Source: Natrinema versiforme
Lineage (GTDB): Archaea > Halobacteriota > Halobacteria > Halobacteriales > Natrialbaceae
Direction: 5' to 3'
Length of the DNA stretch: 64,000 nt
NCBI RefSeq assembly: GCF_005576615.1
Contig: NZ_CP040332.1
Span: forward strand, 248,001 to 312,000
Part shown: positions 45,189-54,306 of the stretch, in pieces
How the letters are laid out: every line of letters starts with the position of its first letter
How positions within the stretch are numbered: position 1 is the first letter of the stretch
Program-made: the position numbers and the translations under genes
Notes under the pieces: generated by a model
What the model was told of the DNA's origin: nothing
What the model saw: the letters and a program-made list of their open reading frames with translations, nothing else
Databases searched by the model: none

Positions 45189-46279
45189 CCGATACGCCGG
45201 TGGTCACACTCGACGATGTCGAGGTCCACTTTGAGCAGGAGCAGGGGTTCGTCGAAGGCTTGTTCAACGATCCTGAGGCGGTACGTGCCGTCGATGGGGT
45301 GTCTCTAGAAATCCCTGAGAACGACGTTGTTGCGCTTGTCGGCGAGTCTGGCTGTGGTAAGACGACTCTCGGGAAGGCTGCTATCGGTGCGCGCCGCCCC
45401 ACTGGTGGAAGTGTCCGCTACCGTGGACAAGATATCTGGGCCGCAAGAGACGGTGATGGCGAAATTCCGTACGAGGAGATTCGCCGTTCGCTGCAGATGA
45501 TTCATCAGGATCCGGGCGGGTCGCTCAACCCGAACCGAACAGTAATGAAGAGCTTGACGACACCGTTAGCACGTTGGCAGCCCGAAATGTCGAGCGAGGA
45601 TCGCAGAGCGCGGGTGCTGCGTATGCTCGAACGTGTTGGGATGAGCCCGCCGCAGGACTATGCTCACCGTTACCCGCACCAGCTCAGCGGTGGCGAGCAA
45701 CAACGTGTCGCACTCGTCCGTGCGCTGCTCATGAATCCGGATTTGATCCTCGCAGACGAGGCGGTTTCCGCACTTGATGTCTCTCTTCGGGTCGAGACGA
45801 TGGATCTCCTGCTCGAACTGCAAGAGGAGTTCGGGACCTCGTTCCTGTTTATCAGCCATGACCTATCGAATGCCCGATATCTTGCTGAGAACGCTGACGG
45901 CCGTCTGGGAGTGATGTATCTGGGCGAGCTCGTCGAAATCGGGCCTGCCGAGGAGGTTCTCAAGAATCCCAAACACCCGTACACGAAGGTGCTCAAGTGG
46001 GCGACTGCCGACCTCGCAACGAGTCTCGGGGAAGTTGAGGAGCCGCCGGTTAGAGATATAGACATCCCTGACCCCGTGAACCCGCCCTCTGGTTGCCGGT
46101 TCCACCCTCGTTGTCCAGAGGCGAGAAGCGTATGTGCGGAAAAGTCGCCAGATTTGGCCGATCAATCGTCGACCAGCCGTGGTCACTGCGCACAGTGTTT
46201 CCGCGATGACCCGGACCACGAGTACTGGTCCAGCGAACCTCTCGAAGGCACACAATCGAAAAATATTGAAGGCAGTTGA
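45185..46279 (+). CDS. Opp/Dpp-type ABC ATPase F
   Basis: A 364-residue ATPase. Walker A is GESGCGKT, the signature LSGGEQQRVALVRALL, and Walker B reads LILADEAVSALD, where the usual DEP has become DEA. The switch His is in LFISHDLSNARYL. The C-terminal domain shows KHPYTKVLKWATADL and CRFHPRCPEARSVC. The N-terminal insert of about 15 residues (EQGFVEGLFNDPEAV) between the first strands is typical of archaeal OppF. It forms the ATPase pair with the preceding gene. Confidence 0.92.
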   Translation: MTDTPVVTLDDVEVHFEQEQGFVEGLFNDPEAVRAVDGVSLEIPENDVVALVGESGCGKTTLGKAAIGARRPTGGSVRYRGQDIWAARDGDGEIPYEEIRRSLQMIHQDPGGSLNPNRTVMKSLTTPLARWQPEMSSEDRRARVLRMLERVGMSPPQDYAHRYPHQLSGGEQQRVALVRALLMNPDLILADEAVSALDVSLRVETMDLLLELQEEFGTSFLFISHDLSNARYLAENADGRLGVMYLGELVEIGPAEEVLKNPKHPYTKVLKWATADLATSLGEVEEPPVRDIDIPDPVNPPSGCRFHPRCPEARSVCAEKSPDLADQSSTSRGHCAQCFRDDPDHEYWSSEPLEGTQSKNIEGS

Positions 46280-46300
46280 GCTACATCTACTACAAAAACC

Positions 46301-47362
46301 ATGGATGAGAAAGTAATCAAATCACAACTCTCGGTGTTCGGATTCTCTGAGAAGGAGATCAACACCTATCTAGCGTTGCTTCCTCTGGGCGAAGCTAAAA
46401 CGAGTGTGATTGCTGACGAGGCGGAAGTCTCCCAGCGATACGTCTATCAGACCGCCGAAACGCTCGAAGAACGCGGATTAGTTACAGTAAAAGATCACGC
46501 AAAACCAACAACGATCGCTGCGGTCGATCCTGAGCAGGCGATAGAAGGATTAGTGGGTCATCTTCGATCGATCCAGACGGATTTAGAGGAGCGATTCTCG
46601 GAAGACAGAAAACAATCTGCGTCGTTCGAGGTCCTTAAGAGTCGGTCAACCGTCCTCAAGAAGATCCGCAGAATCCTGGCAAGTGCCGAGAAGGAAGCCT
46701 TCATCACGATGCCGAACTACATCGTCACCAAGATCGAGTCTGATATCGCCGCTGCGGTCGATCGGGGGGCTAGCGTATGGCTCTTAGAAGGAGCGATTGT
46801 CCCGCAGGACCCTGGAGAAGCGGAACGGCGGTTTGACGGCCTGGCTCACGTCGTTCGACAGGTCGAGCCAGACATCCCATTTGTTGTCACTTCGGATTCA
46901 GGAGCAGGCATCGTCGGCCAGCGTACTCAACTAAAGGATGATCAGAACGATCTCCAGTCAGTTATGGTCTCTCAAACGGACCTCGTCGGTAGTCTTTTTG
47001 GATCGTTCCAGGGAGGGTACTGGTCAGCAGGCGAAGAAGTATTCGCCTCAATCCCGAAGACACCGCCCGCAACTTTCACCACGATGCGACCGGCGGTTAC
47101 GGTCGCGGCTCTTTGCCAGCAAAAGCGGCGACCGCTTCGAGTGGAAGCTAACGGTACCAATCCAGAAACGGACGAACCACTGTCGGTAGAGGGCCGTGTG
47201 ATCGACGTACGACAACGTCTGGTCGAACCGTTCAACAACTCGTTCCCCCTCGAAAATACGATTACAGTCGAGACAGACGACGAACGGGTCAATATTGGTG
47301 GCGAGGGGGCCTTTATGGAGGACATCAGCGCTGAAGAAATAACACTACTCCCCATAGAATGA
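46301..47362 (+). CDS. TrmB-family sugar-responsive regulator 2
   Basis: A 353-residue paralogue of the regulator at 34711. The winged helix is LSVFGFSEKEINTYLALL with AEVSQRYVYQTAETLEERGL. The middle shows FEVLKSRSTVLKKIRRILA and the last domain VNIGGEGAFMEDISAEEITL. It starts 21 bases after the OppF-like ATPase, so it is the sixth gene of the importer operon and presumably regulates it in response to a sugar. Its presence is the strongest contextual sign that the importer carries carbohydrate. Confidence 0.9.
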   Translation: MDEKVIKSQLSVFGFSEKEINTYLALLPLGEAKTSVIADEAEVSQRYVYQTAETLEERGLVTVKDHAKPTTIAAVDPEQAIEGLVGHLRSIQTDLEERFSEDRKQSASFEVLKSRSTVLKKIRRILASAEKEAFITMPNYIVTKIESDIAAAVDRGASVWLLEGAIVPQDPGEAERRFDGLAHVVRQVEPDIPFVVTSDSGAGIVGQRTQLKDDQNDLQSVMVSQTDLVGSLFGSFQGGYWSAGEEVFASIPKTPPATFTTMRPAVTVAALCQQKRRPLRVEANGTNPETDEPLSVEGRVIDVRQRLVEPFNNSFPLENTITVETDDERVNIGGEGAFMEDISAEEITLLPIE

Positions 47363-47547
47363 CTTCTCTCTGGCGCATTCTTTTCACTCTCAATGCCGTG
47401 TTACTCGCCCTTGTCGGTCTCAGTTGGCCGTTCATCGAGACGGGATCAGCTGCAGAGACTATCACACTCGTCAGTCTCGGGTTCATTATCACTTCGATGG
47501 TTGGGCTCGGAGTCCTCATTCGGTTGGACTGGAATCCATTCGAGTAG
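47359..47547 (+). CDS. Two-helix small membrane protein at the end of the importer operon
   Basis: A 62-residue protein (MTSLWRILFTLNAVLLALVG) with two hydrophobic helices, about residues 5-24 and 35-55 (LVSLGFIITSMVGLGVLIRL). Its ATG overlaps the TrmB stop (ATGA), so it is translated as part of the operon. Function unknown. It could help the transporter or be an independent membrane peptide. Confidence 0.62.
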   Translation: MTSLWRILFTLNAVLLALVGLSWPFIETGSAAETITLVSLGFIITSMVGLGVLIRLDWNPFE

Positions 47548-48221
47548 CTCGCGGTTTTCATTACCGCTCCCCCCCCCCCTACTTCAAATAACCTGTTGGG
47601 CTTCAACAACCATATTTAGACTCCCGAGGCGCTTTACAGTCGTACCTCCGTAATATTGGGACCTTTGCAAGCAGATTTCACAGAACGTCAGTTCATCTGT
47701 AAAACGGGTCTCGAGTCTCGTTCACGGTAGAGTTTAAAAGTAATTGTCGTGAAGGACGTTTCCTGATATTCGTCGGTGATAACCGTAAGAGGCCGTATAA
47801 CGGCAAAATACCGTACATAAGTAATCAAGCCACCAATTATTCCATCAGAACTGAGCCTTGTTTTTGTATACTATTGGGAGATCTCGTTGCAGGGTTTTCA
47901 ACACTACACGATCAGTTTGTGAAGTATAATATTTCTTAACTGTTAGATTAGACAGTGATCACCGTGACTGGTGTCCTGGGCATCGCACTAAACAGGATTT
48001 GCCGGCAGGAACAGTTGACGATACGCAACTCGTGATATACTGTCAATCAGTGGTCCTGGAGGCCGTCCTTCTCACGTCCCCGGAGGATTACTGATGGCCA
48101 TATCCATAATTCAAAGATAGTGTTTAGTCATCCATTATTTTTCCAGACAGATATCGATGTTTTCTTTATCCCGCAGATATATGCCAGCGTCTTTATGCGG
48201 CTCTAGAATATAGGTGTGTTG
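47548..48221. other. Stretch without a gene; repeat of the operon-upstream motif
   Basis: About 670 bases. TTAGATTAGACAGTGA at 47943-47958 repeats, with one change, the motif at 40101-40116 upstream of the importer operon. The DNA before both motifs is also alike (AGTAT followed by an AT-rich ATTT tract). A run of about ten C residues lies near 47568. No gene is seen. Confidence 0.45.
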
Positions 48222-48463
48222 ATGACGCCCGATTCGACAGACACAGCCACTCTTCCGCTATCTGTTGCGATTCCGAAGCAAGTAGCGGCCAAAGAAGACA
48301 TGGATCCCTTAACCTGCCGCCGCTTCATACGGCAGTTGACGCCGACGCGCTGACGGCGCTTTTGGACCACTACGACGCGGCTGACAACCTAGAGATCACG
48401 TTTTCATATATGGGCTACCCGGTGACGGTCACCGGTAACAGCGCTGTCACTATTCACGAATAA
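48222..48463 (+). pseudogene. HalOD1-domain protein, one-base frameshift
   Basis: ATG 48222 opens MTPDSTDTATLPLSVAIPKQ and VAAKEDMDP. Near 48312 the family continues in another frame: NLPPLHTAVDADALTALLDH, NLEITFSYMGYPVTVTGNSA, to TAA at 48461. The full pattern is a HalOD1 domain of about 80 residues. The distance from start to stop is 242 bases, one short of a multiple of three, as expected for a single-base deletion. If not a sequencing error, it is a pseudogene. Confidence 0.65.
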
Positions 48464-50092
48464 CTCCTCACAATCCGTACACGCTGTCGCAAATCCGCGT
48501 TCCCCCTTTGTACGATCACAGTGGTCACGATGGGTACCATAGTGACCACGGCCCAGTCACCATATTCTTACTGACGATATCGGGCAACGACAAGCGATGA
48601 ATGCGACAATGTGTCCTGTACCACGTCGAACTGGCCGACAGCCGGGAAATAGACTTCCGGTGGCAGGATCTACGACCACTGTAATCGGGCTGTTCTAGGA
48701 TAGTACTGATGTCCAAGTGTCAGCGATCCATCTGTCTTCTAAATACGTACAGAACAGATGCGGACAGTAACAGGAAGTTCCACGACTGACAGGATGAGAC
48801 AGACTCAGATACGAACTTACGGAAACTAAACATATGTCACAGGCCAGAATATTGATCCCATGGTGAACTCTTAAATGATGTAGTAAACTACTAGACTGCA
48901 GTAGACCTTTTGAGGCAGGTGAAGTAAAACGTAGCCGCAGTCGACTCCTTCAGGTCGTCTCTTCCTGTTCTCTCTTGCTGTAACTTTCGCGCCCCAGAGG
49001 CGCTCTCTCGTTGGTCTAGCTTTCTCTGACCTCCCGCTTACGCTTTTGGAGGGGACCTCCAGCAAGAAAAATTATTTCGACTGGATGCACATCCATAGTC
49101 TCCTATCAACGAAAAACCGACGGACTGCGGGGCTTCTATTTGACTTCTGAGGTGAAAACTAGAGGGGTATTTTGCCGACTCTCATTCCGACCGAGAATTT
49201 TTTCGCTACCTCTCTGAGCTCTGATACTGTACTCTCCAGTTGGCGGCAGAGGCTATGTCGATAAGCGACCTGTCACTCTTTTATAGGCAAGGTTCTGTTC
49301 GAACGGTACTGTGAAACGATCTCAATCCTGGGATTGATTCGAAAGTCGTTCAGGCGGCGCTACAACTCGTCGACGGAAACAATCATCCCCAGGAGATTGG
49401 CGCATCGGTTCGACGGGACATTCACTTAGCTGTCGTAGCAGACGTAAACGTCAATCTGTCTCGATTCCTCACCGGACTCGAGGATCTGCTTCCTGGTTCA
49501 GAGTCAGCGCACCTCAACAGAACCAGCACCACTCACTCGGGTGCGATCGACTCTAAAGATAGGTCGCTCTCTAGAAGACCATTTCTCGATGAAAGTATAT
49601 TCATCTCTTACGTTGAACATACATACGCTTGTAAATATCCCCTATACAGGAGAGCGGATACAAATAATATACTTATTTCACTATGTGGATATTTAACTAA
49701 TTTTGTATCTATATTATATATAATAGCTGGAATCAGTCGCTAGTTAGCTTTTGAAGTACAATTTCAAACATATACTCGAAATCGAGTTAATTTCCTAGGC
49801 TTATGAAGGGACCAGTCACTCTTTGATCGTAACGTCTCGCCTAGAAATAGATACACAGTCACTATAAGGCGGTATTTTAGCTGAATAGCATCTTCTTCTC
49901 CGTTCGGCCATCGGTTCATACTGATGCTACAGTAAAGACACTGATGCTCGAACCGAGCTCTGTCTAACTACGTTGAATTTGGAGCCCAGCCGCGGACATG
50001 ACGTCTCTATCACTCAGAAGCGAAGCCTGGAGAACCGCATTCTATGCCTACACTGACCCTCTACGCACGCGTGAGGGACAAAGCAATACACC
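48464..50092. other. 1.6-kb stretch of decayed DNA
   Basis: No complete gene. One 142-codon open frame on the plus strand (49318-49743) has no possible start codon but its first third looks coding (SKVVQAALQLVDGNNHPQEI, GASVRRDIHLAVVADVNVNL) before becoming AT-rich. It is probably the remains of an unknown gene. The remainder shows no family features. Confidence 0.4.
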
Positions 50093-50350
50093 TTGGCGAT
50101 CCGTCTCTCACCGGCAGCGAAAGATCCAACGAGACGACTGTTGTTCGTCGTGCTCACCCTGCAGATTCAGAATGTCTGGCGGTACTTACATTGGGTGTAC
50201 GTGCCAATGCCCCGCCAAGGCAGTCGTTGCCTCTGGAAATGGCCATTCGACGAATTCGTCGACATGGGGACTCAGACAGTGTGGATGACCCTCGCGACGC
50301 GTCGGGCCGTCCCCGCAAACCGACCACGGGGCGACCGCTTCCACTGGTAA
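50093..50350 (+). pseudogene. Transposase C-terminal remnant
   Basis: The frame contains LLFVVLTLQIQNVWRYLHWV and YVPMPRQGSRCLWKWPFDEF, then ATRRAVPANRPRGDRFHW to the stop. This matches by memory the C-terminal end of a haloarchaeal DDE transposase family (QNVWRYLHW and RRAVPANRP are its typical segments), but I cannot assign IS4 or IS5 with certainty. The catalytic part is absent upstream. Confidence 0.5.
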
Positions 50351-50821
50351 CCAAGTCTACCCCACCGATCAGTGGTAACGCCGCCATGTCGGCGGCGATC
50401 AGCCGCCTGCGATTCTTAACCGATACGCCGCACTCGGACTCGAAGTGGGAGAGACGATCATTATGACCGCGGTGTCCGGTGCGTGGATTCAATCGAACGT
50501 AGCGCACGCTCGAACAAACGGTGTGAGAGCCACGAGATCCTGCCACTGTGGGAGCCGCGCGATAGGAATGGGAGGAGAAGATACCGGCCGTCTAGACGCT
50601 GAGAGGTGAATTACAAAGAAATCACGTACTGCGTTCTCGGACGCGGTCAGCCCGCATAGCACCAGGTGATGCCCGCGATCACGGTCAACTGTGTCCGATC
50701 AGGTCCAGTACGGTCGGCACGAGTTTGCCAGCGCTGGCTGTCGCGCTGACTGAATTATAACTATAACCATATTTTATCTATAGGAATTTACTTACCGCTC
50801 GGCAACTATTTTCCACTAAGC

Positions 50822-51310
50822 ATGAGCGAAGGATCATACTCCAGAGACCCGTCACGCGAACCCGAACTACGAACAATTCTGCTTGGCGTTGGCGGGCGTG
50901 ATGACTTCCGTGTCGACGCACTTGTGGATGTCGTCAAGGAAGTAGCCTCCAGTAACACCACGGTAATCATCGTCCATATTTTCGATACGGATTCCTACAA
51001 AGAAACAGTCAAGCAGGTAGCGAATACAGAGGATGAACACATCGAACCTGACGAACTAGCTGCTCAGATGAGCACTACCGAAGAGATTATCGGCCAGCTG
51101 GAAGCTAATTCGATCGACTACGAGGCTCGTGCGACGACCGGCAGAAAAGGAGACGGGATCGTCGAGATCGCCGAAGAGGCCGACGCTGATCGCGTGATCA
51201 TCGGCGGCCGACAACGCTCTCCCGCCGGAAAGGCACTCTTCGGGAGCACAGCACAGAAAGTCATGCTGAACGCGCCCTGTCCGGTCACGTTCGTCCGCGA
51301 TCGAGAGTGA
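50822..51310 (+). CDS. Universal stress protein (UspA family)
   Basis: A 162-residue USP. The first strand is RTILLGVGGRDDFRVDALVD and the nucleotide-binding signature is VIIGGRQRSPAGKALFGSTA (G-x2-G-x9-GS type), followed by APCPVTFVRDRE. Such proteins bind ATP and often accompany transporters. The neighbouring convergent gene is an MFS sugar porter, a common partner in haloarchaea. AT-rich CATATTTTATCTATAGG about 35 bases before ATG 50822 is a likely promoter. Confidence 0.9.
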   Translation: MSEGSYSRDPSREPELRTILLGVGGRDDFRVDALVDVVKEVASSNTTVIIVHIFDTDSYKETVKQVANTEDEHIEPDELAAQMSTTEEIIGQLEANSIDYEARATTGRKGDGIVEIAEEADADRVIIGGRQRSPAGKALFGSTAQKVMLNAPCPVTFVRDRE

Positions 51311-51526
51311 GATCGCGATTCTCCTGACGCGTCCGTAGTGCGGACCCGGTATCACGGCTCCGAAACCGTACTCATCGCTGTTATCTGACTGAGTTTCGAT
51401 CAGCAGAGGCAGAGACAGAGGATTTCGGTACGTCCTGAACGAATCGATCAGCCAGTGAGGTTACGACCGCACGAGTGCACATCGCTCAGAAACGCTGGTA
51501 CTGACGCCGGTTCGGGATCGAGCCGG

Positions 51527-52960
51527 TTAGTCGTCCGATTTCACGGTGTTAGAGCGCCCGGCTTTCTTGCCGATGGTCGTCTCGCGCAGATCGGATTCGA
51601 TCTCCTCGAGCGATCGGCCCTTCGTTTCGGGGACGAGCTGGTAACAGAAGACCAGTGCGATGAAACAGAGCCCGCCGTAGAGCCAGAACGTGCCCGACTG
51701 GCCGAAAACGTCGACTAGACGGAGGAACGTCAGCGACACAATCAGGTTCGCAGCCCAGTTGAGGACCGTAACGGTCCCCATCGCGGTTCCGCGGACCTGC
51801 ATCGGATAGATCTCGGAGATCAGCAGCCAGAACGCCGGTCCGAGTCCGATCGCGAAGAACGCGACGTACAGCATCAGGCTCCCGGTCGCGACCCAGCCGA
51901 TGATGCCCGAGAGTCCGGGTAGGAAGAACGCGAAGCCGAGGACGGCGAGCATCAAGGTCATTCCGCTGAGTCCGCTCAGCAACAGCGGTCGGCGTCCGAC
52001 CCGGTCGATGAGGAGGACGGCAACGATGGTCATCACGACGTTGACAACGCCGATTCCGGCAGTCGCGAGAATCGAAGCGGTATCTTCGAAGCCAGTGGAC
52101 TCGAGGATCGTCGGAGCGTAATAGATGACCGTGTTGATGCCGGTCACTTGCTGGAACACCGCCAGTCCGACGCCGACGATCAGCATCGGGCGGACCCACG
52201 GCTGGAACAGATCACGAAACGAACTGGACTCGACTTGGACTGTTTCTTTGATTTCGTTGAGTTCGGCACCGACCTGGCTTTCGACGCGGGTTCGGGACAG
52301 GACCGCACGGGCATCCGTCTCACGACCCTGTTCGTAGAGCCAGCGTGGACTTTCCGGCATGAAAAGCATCCCGACGAACAGGACGGCTGCAGGGACCATT
52401 CCGAGACCGAGCATCCAGCGCCACTCACCACCGCCGGCGAACGCGAGATTCACCAGATACGCGATGAGGATACCGCTTGTAATGGTTAACTGGTTCAGCG
52501 AGACCAGCGATCCCCGTATCTTCGGGGGCGAGATTTCGGAGATGTAGAGTGGACCGACTACCGACGCGAAGCCGATCCCGACCCCGTCAAGGATGCGGCC
52601 GACGATTAGTATTTCGACGGTCGGTGCGATCGCCATGATGAGCGAGCCGACGAAGAAGACGACTGCGCCGACGAGGATGAGTCGGCGTCGGCCGAGCCGG
52701 TCGGCGAGACGGCCGCCGAGTGCCGCGCCGATGATCGCGCCGACCATTGCCCCGCTGACGATTACCCCTTCGACGTAGGACGGATTCATCGTATAGCCGA
52801 ACACTGCGGTGAGTTCGAACACATCCCGAATGTAGAGCATTGCACCGGAGATAACACCAGTGTCGAAGCCGAATAGTAATCCGTTCAGTGCGGCTAACGC
52901 CGTGACTACGTAAATAAACGAGTTCTGTCCGTCGGCAGTATCTGTGTGTGATGTCGGCAT
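51527..52960 (-). CDS. MFS sugar porter
   Basis: A 477-residue, 12-helix transporter of the sugar porter family (XylE/GLUT type). Diagnostic motifs are GFDTGVISGAM in helix 1, GGRLADRLGRRRLIL in the first loop, PESPRWLYEQGRE before the central loop, QQVTGINTVIYYAPTI in helix 7, DRVGRRPLLL in the second half and VPETKGRSLEEIE at the C-terminus. It probably takes up hexoses or pentoses with H+ or Na+. The QQVTGIN segment suggests glucose or xylose. It complements the ABC importer in the same locus. Confidence 0.92.
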   Translation of the reverse strand: MPTSHTDTADGQNSFIYVVTALAALNGLLFGFDTGVISGAMLYIRDVFELTAVFGYTMNPSYVEGVIVSGAMVGAIIGAALGGRLADRLGRRRLILVGAVVFFVGSLIMAIAPTVEILIVGRILDGVGIGFASVVGPLYISEISPPKIRGSLVSLNQLTITSGILIAYLVNLAFAGGGEWRWMLGLGMVPAAVLFVGMLFMPESPRWLYEQGRETDARAVLSRTRVESQVGAELNEIKETVQVESSSFRDLFQPWVRPMLIVGVGLAVFQQVTGINTVIYYAPTILESTGFEDTASILATAGIGVVNVVMTIVAVLLIDRVGRRPLLLSGLSGMTLMLAVLGFAFFLPGLSGIIGWVATGSLMLYVAFFAIGLGPAFWLLISEIYPMQVRGTAMGTVTVLNWAANLIVSLTFLRLVDVFGQSGTFWLYGGLCFIALVFCYQLVPETKGRSLEEIESDLRETTIGKKAGRSNTVKSDD

Positions 52961-53185
52961 GGGTGAGGCCTGTAATTATTTATCCAGACTAGAGTTAATA
53001 ATCTTTTGTCCCGAAAGAGGATGCGATAGTTATCTCGAGGTGTACAGAATCTGTAAATAGATATCGGCGGTCTACACTCCGGGTCACCTTCGCACTTGCT
53101 CACGTTTCACCAGTGACGATCGTTCGGAGCGCTTCGCGCCGTGCACTCTCTCCCTCTCTCTTCGCGGTGAGTCGCGATTGATTGC

Positions 53186-53404
53186 TTGCCGATCTATGCG
53201 CATAAGGACTTGATTATCCCGATGTGTGAGGTCCAGCAGTACATCGGAGAGGAGCCGCTGACGATGCTCGATCTCAACACCTACCTCGATACTGAAGCCA
53301 CGTACTCGTTCTACGAGGATGGCGGTGAGTCTCTCGACCACAAGAATGGCGAGTACAACGTGACGAACTTCACGATACTATATTCGCCCTGCATCAAACG
53401 ATAG
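53186..53404 (+). pseudogene. C-terminal fragment of a GH31 alpha-glucosidase
   Basis: The 72-residue frame reads LPIYAHKDLIIPMCEVQQYI, then EEPLTMLDLNTYLDTEATYS and FYEDGGESLDHKNGEYNVTN. This is the C-terminal beta-sandwich of GH31 enzymes, where a (V/A)xxGxIIP strand is followed by a YxDDGxS turn; here the Gly of the first motif is changed (HKDLIIP) and the turn reads YEDGGES. The barrel and the rest are gone. It probably marks a deletion of a third type of alpha-glucosidase from this locus. Confidence 0.62.
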
Positions 53405-54306
53405 GTGAGTTACCGATACTGGAAACACAGTTTCGGTTGCGTAGGACTAGGGTGCCGGTGTGATGAGACGGAGGGTGACCAATGTAAACAGCACGAGAGC
53501 ACCAATGGGGTGCCAGCATCGACGCACCATCTGGGGGCCACCGTGACCGCACTAGTTGGTGCCGTCTTGTGCGAAACACTGTGGTTCCAGTAACAGCGGA
53601 TCACGTGGACTCGAGTTCACTCATGAACTCGGCAGCAGTAGGGGACTGTCACTTGCGAACTCCAGTTCAGTAGAACCATCCACGAGCGACACGGCACCGT
53701 GTGCGTCGGCCAACACGCGATAGGAGGACTGTCAGATAGCGACCAGCGAATTACCGAACTCGAGCAGCAACAAGGGACTGTCACCACATGCAGCCCTCAG
53801 TGGCTACTAGAGATGCCCAAACGACTGAAAACAACGGCTTTGTTGAAATCCTCAACTGGTGACAGGCTAGACACCCACAGCAATAAGTGCAGGTCGTAGA
53901 GTTGCTGCTCGTCCCACAAGTTCACTAGCTACCGCTCATTTCATTAGATCTTAATGGTTGTTAATGGATCTGGGAGGGTATTAGGGGTCCTACAAGACCC
54001 TGTCCGAAGTATCTATGAGTTCGTCAGTAGGATTATGACCTCAGCAACAGACGGGAAAGAGAACAATCGAATACCGATAGTGATCACGTTAGAAAGGGGG
54101 AGAATAGACAGTGTTGAAACCCTCAGAAAGTGACAGTTTAGCGCCCTCTGCAGCCCGTACAGCTGGCGAGCGTATCAGACGGATTTGCGGAACCGACACC
54201 ACGGTAGATGGGAGTTGGGTGCAGCTTGAAGGTGGAGTTCTCGCAATCGAGAACGCTCGAAAGCGTATTTCGGGCCTCACGGCCCGGCTAGCGAGCTGGA
54301 GATCGC
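53405..54306. other. 900-base stretch without a gene; short direct repeats
   Basis: No supported frame. TGTTGAAATCCTC...GTGACAG near 53832-53858 and TGTTGAAACCCTC...GTGACAG near 54110-54134 form a pair of diverged 25-base repeats, possibly ends of a lost insertion element. Confidence 0.4.

Noticed and set aside
50044-50546. Two overlapping frames of 130-140 residues on opposite strands
   Set aside because: Neither has a family signature; the frame with transposase-like segments in 50093-50350 explains part of the region.
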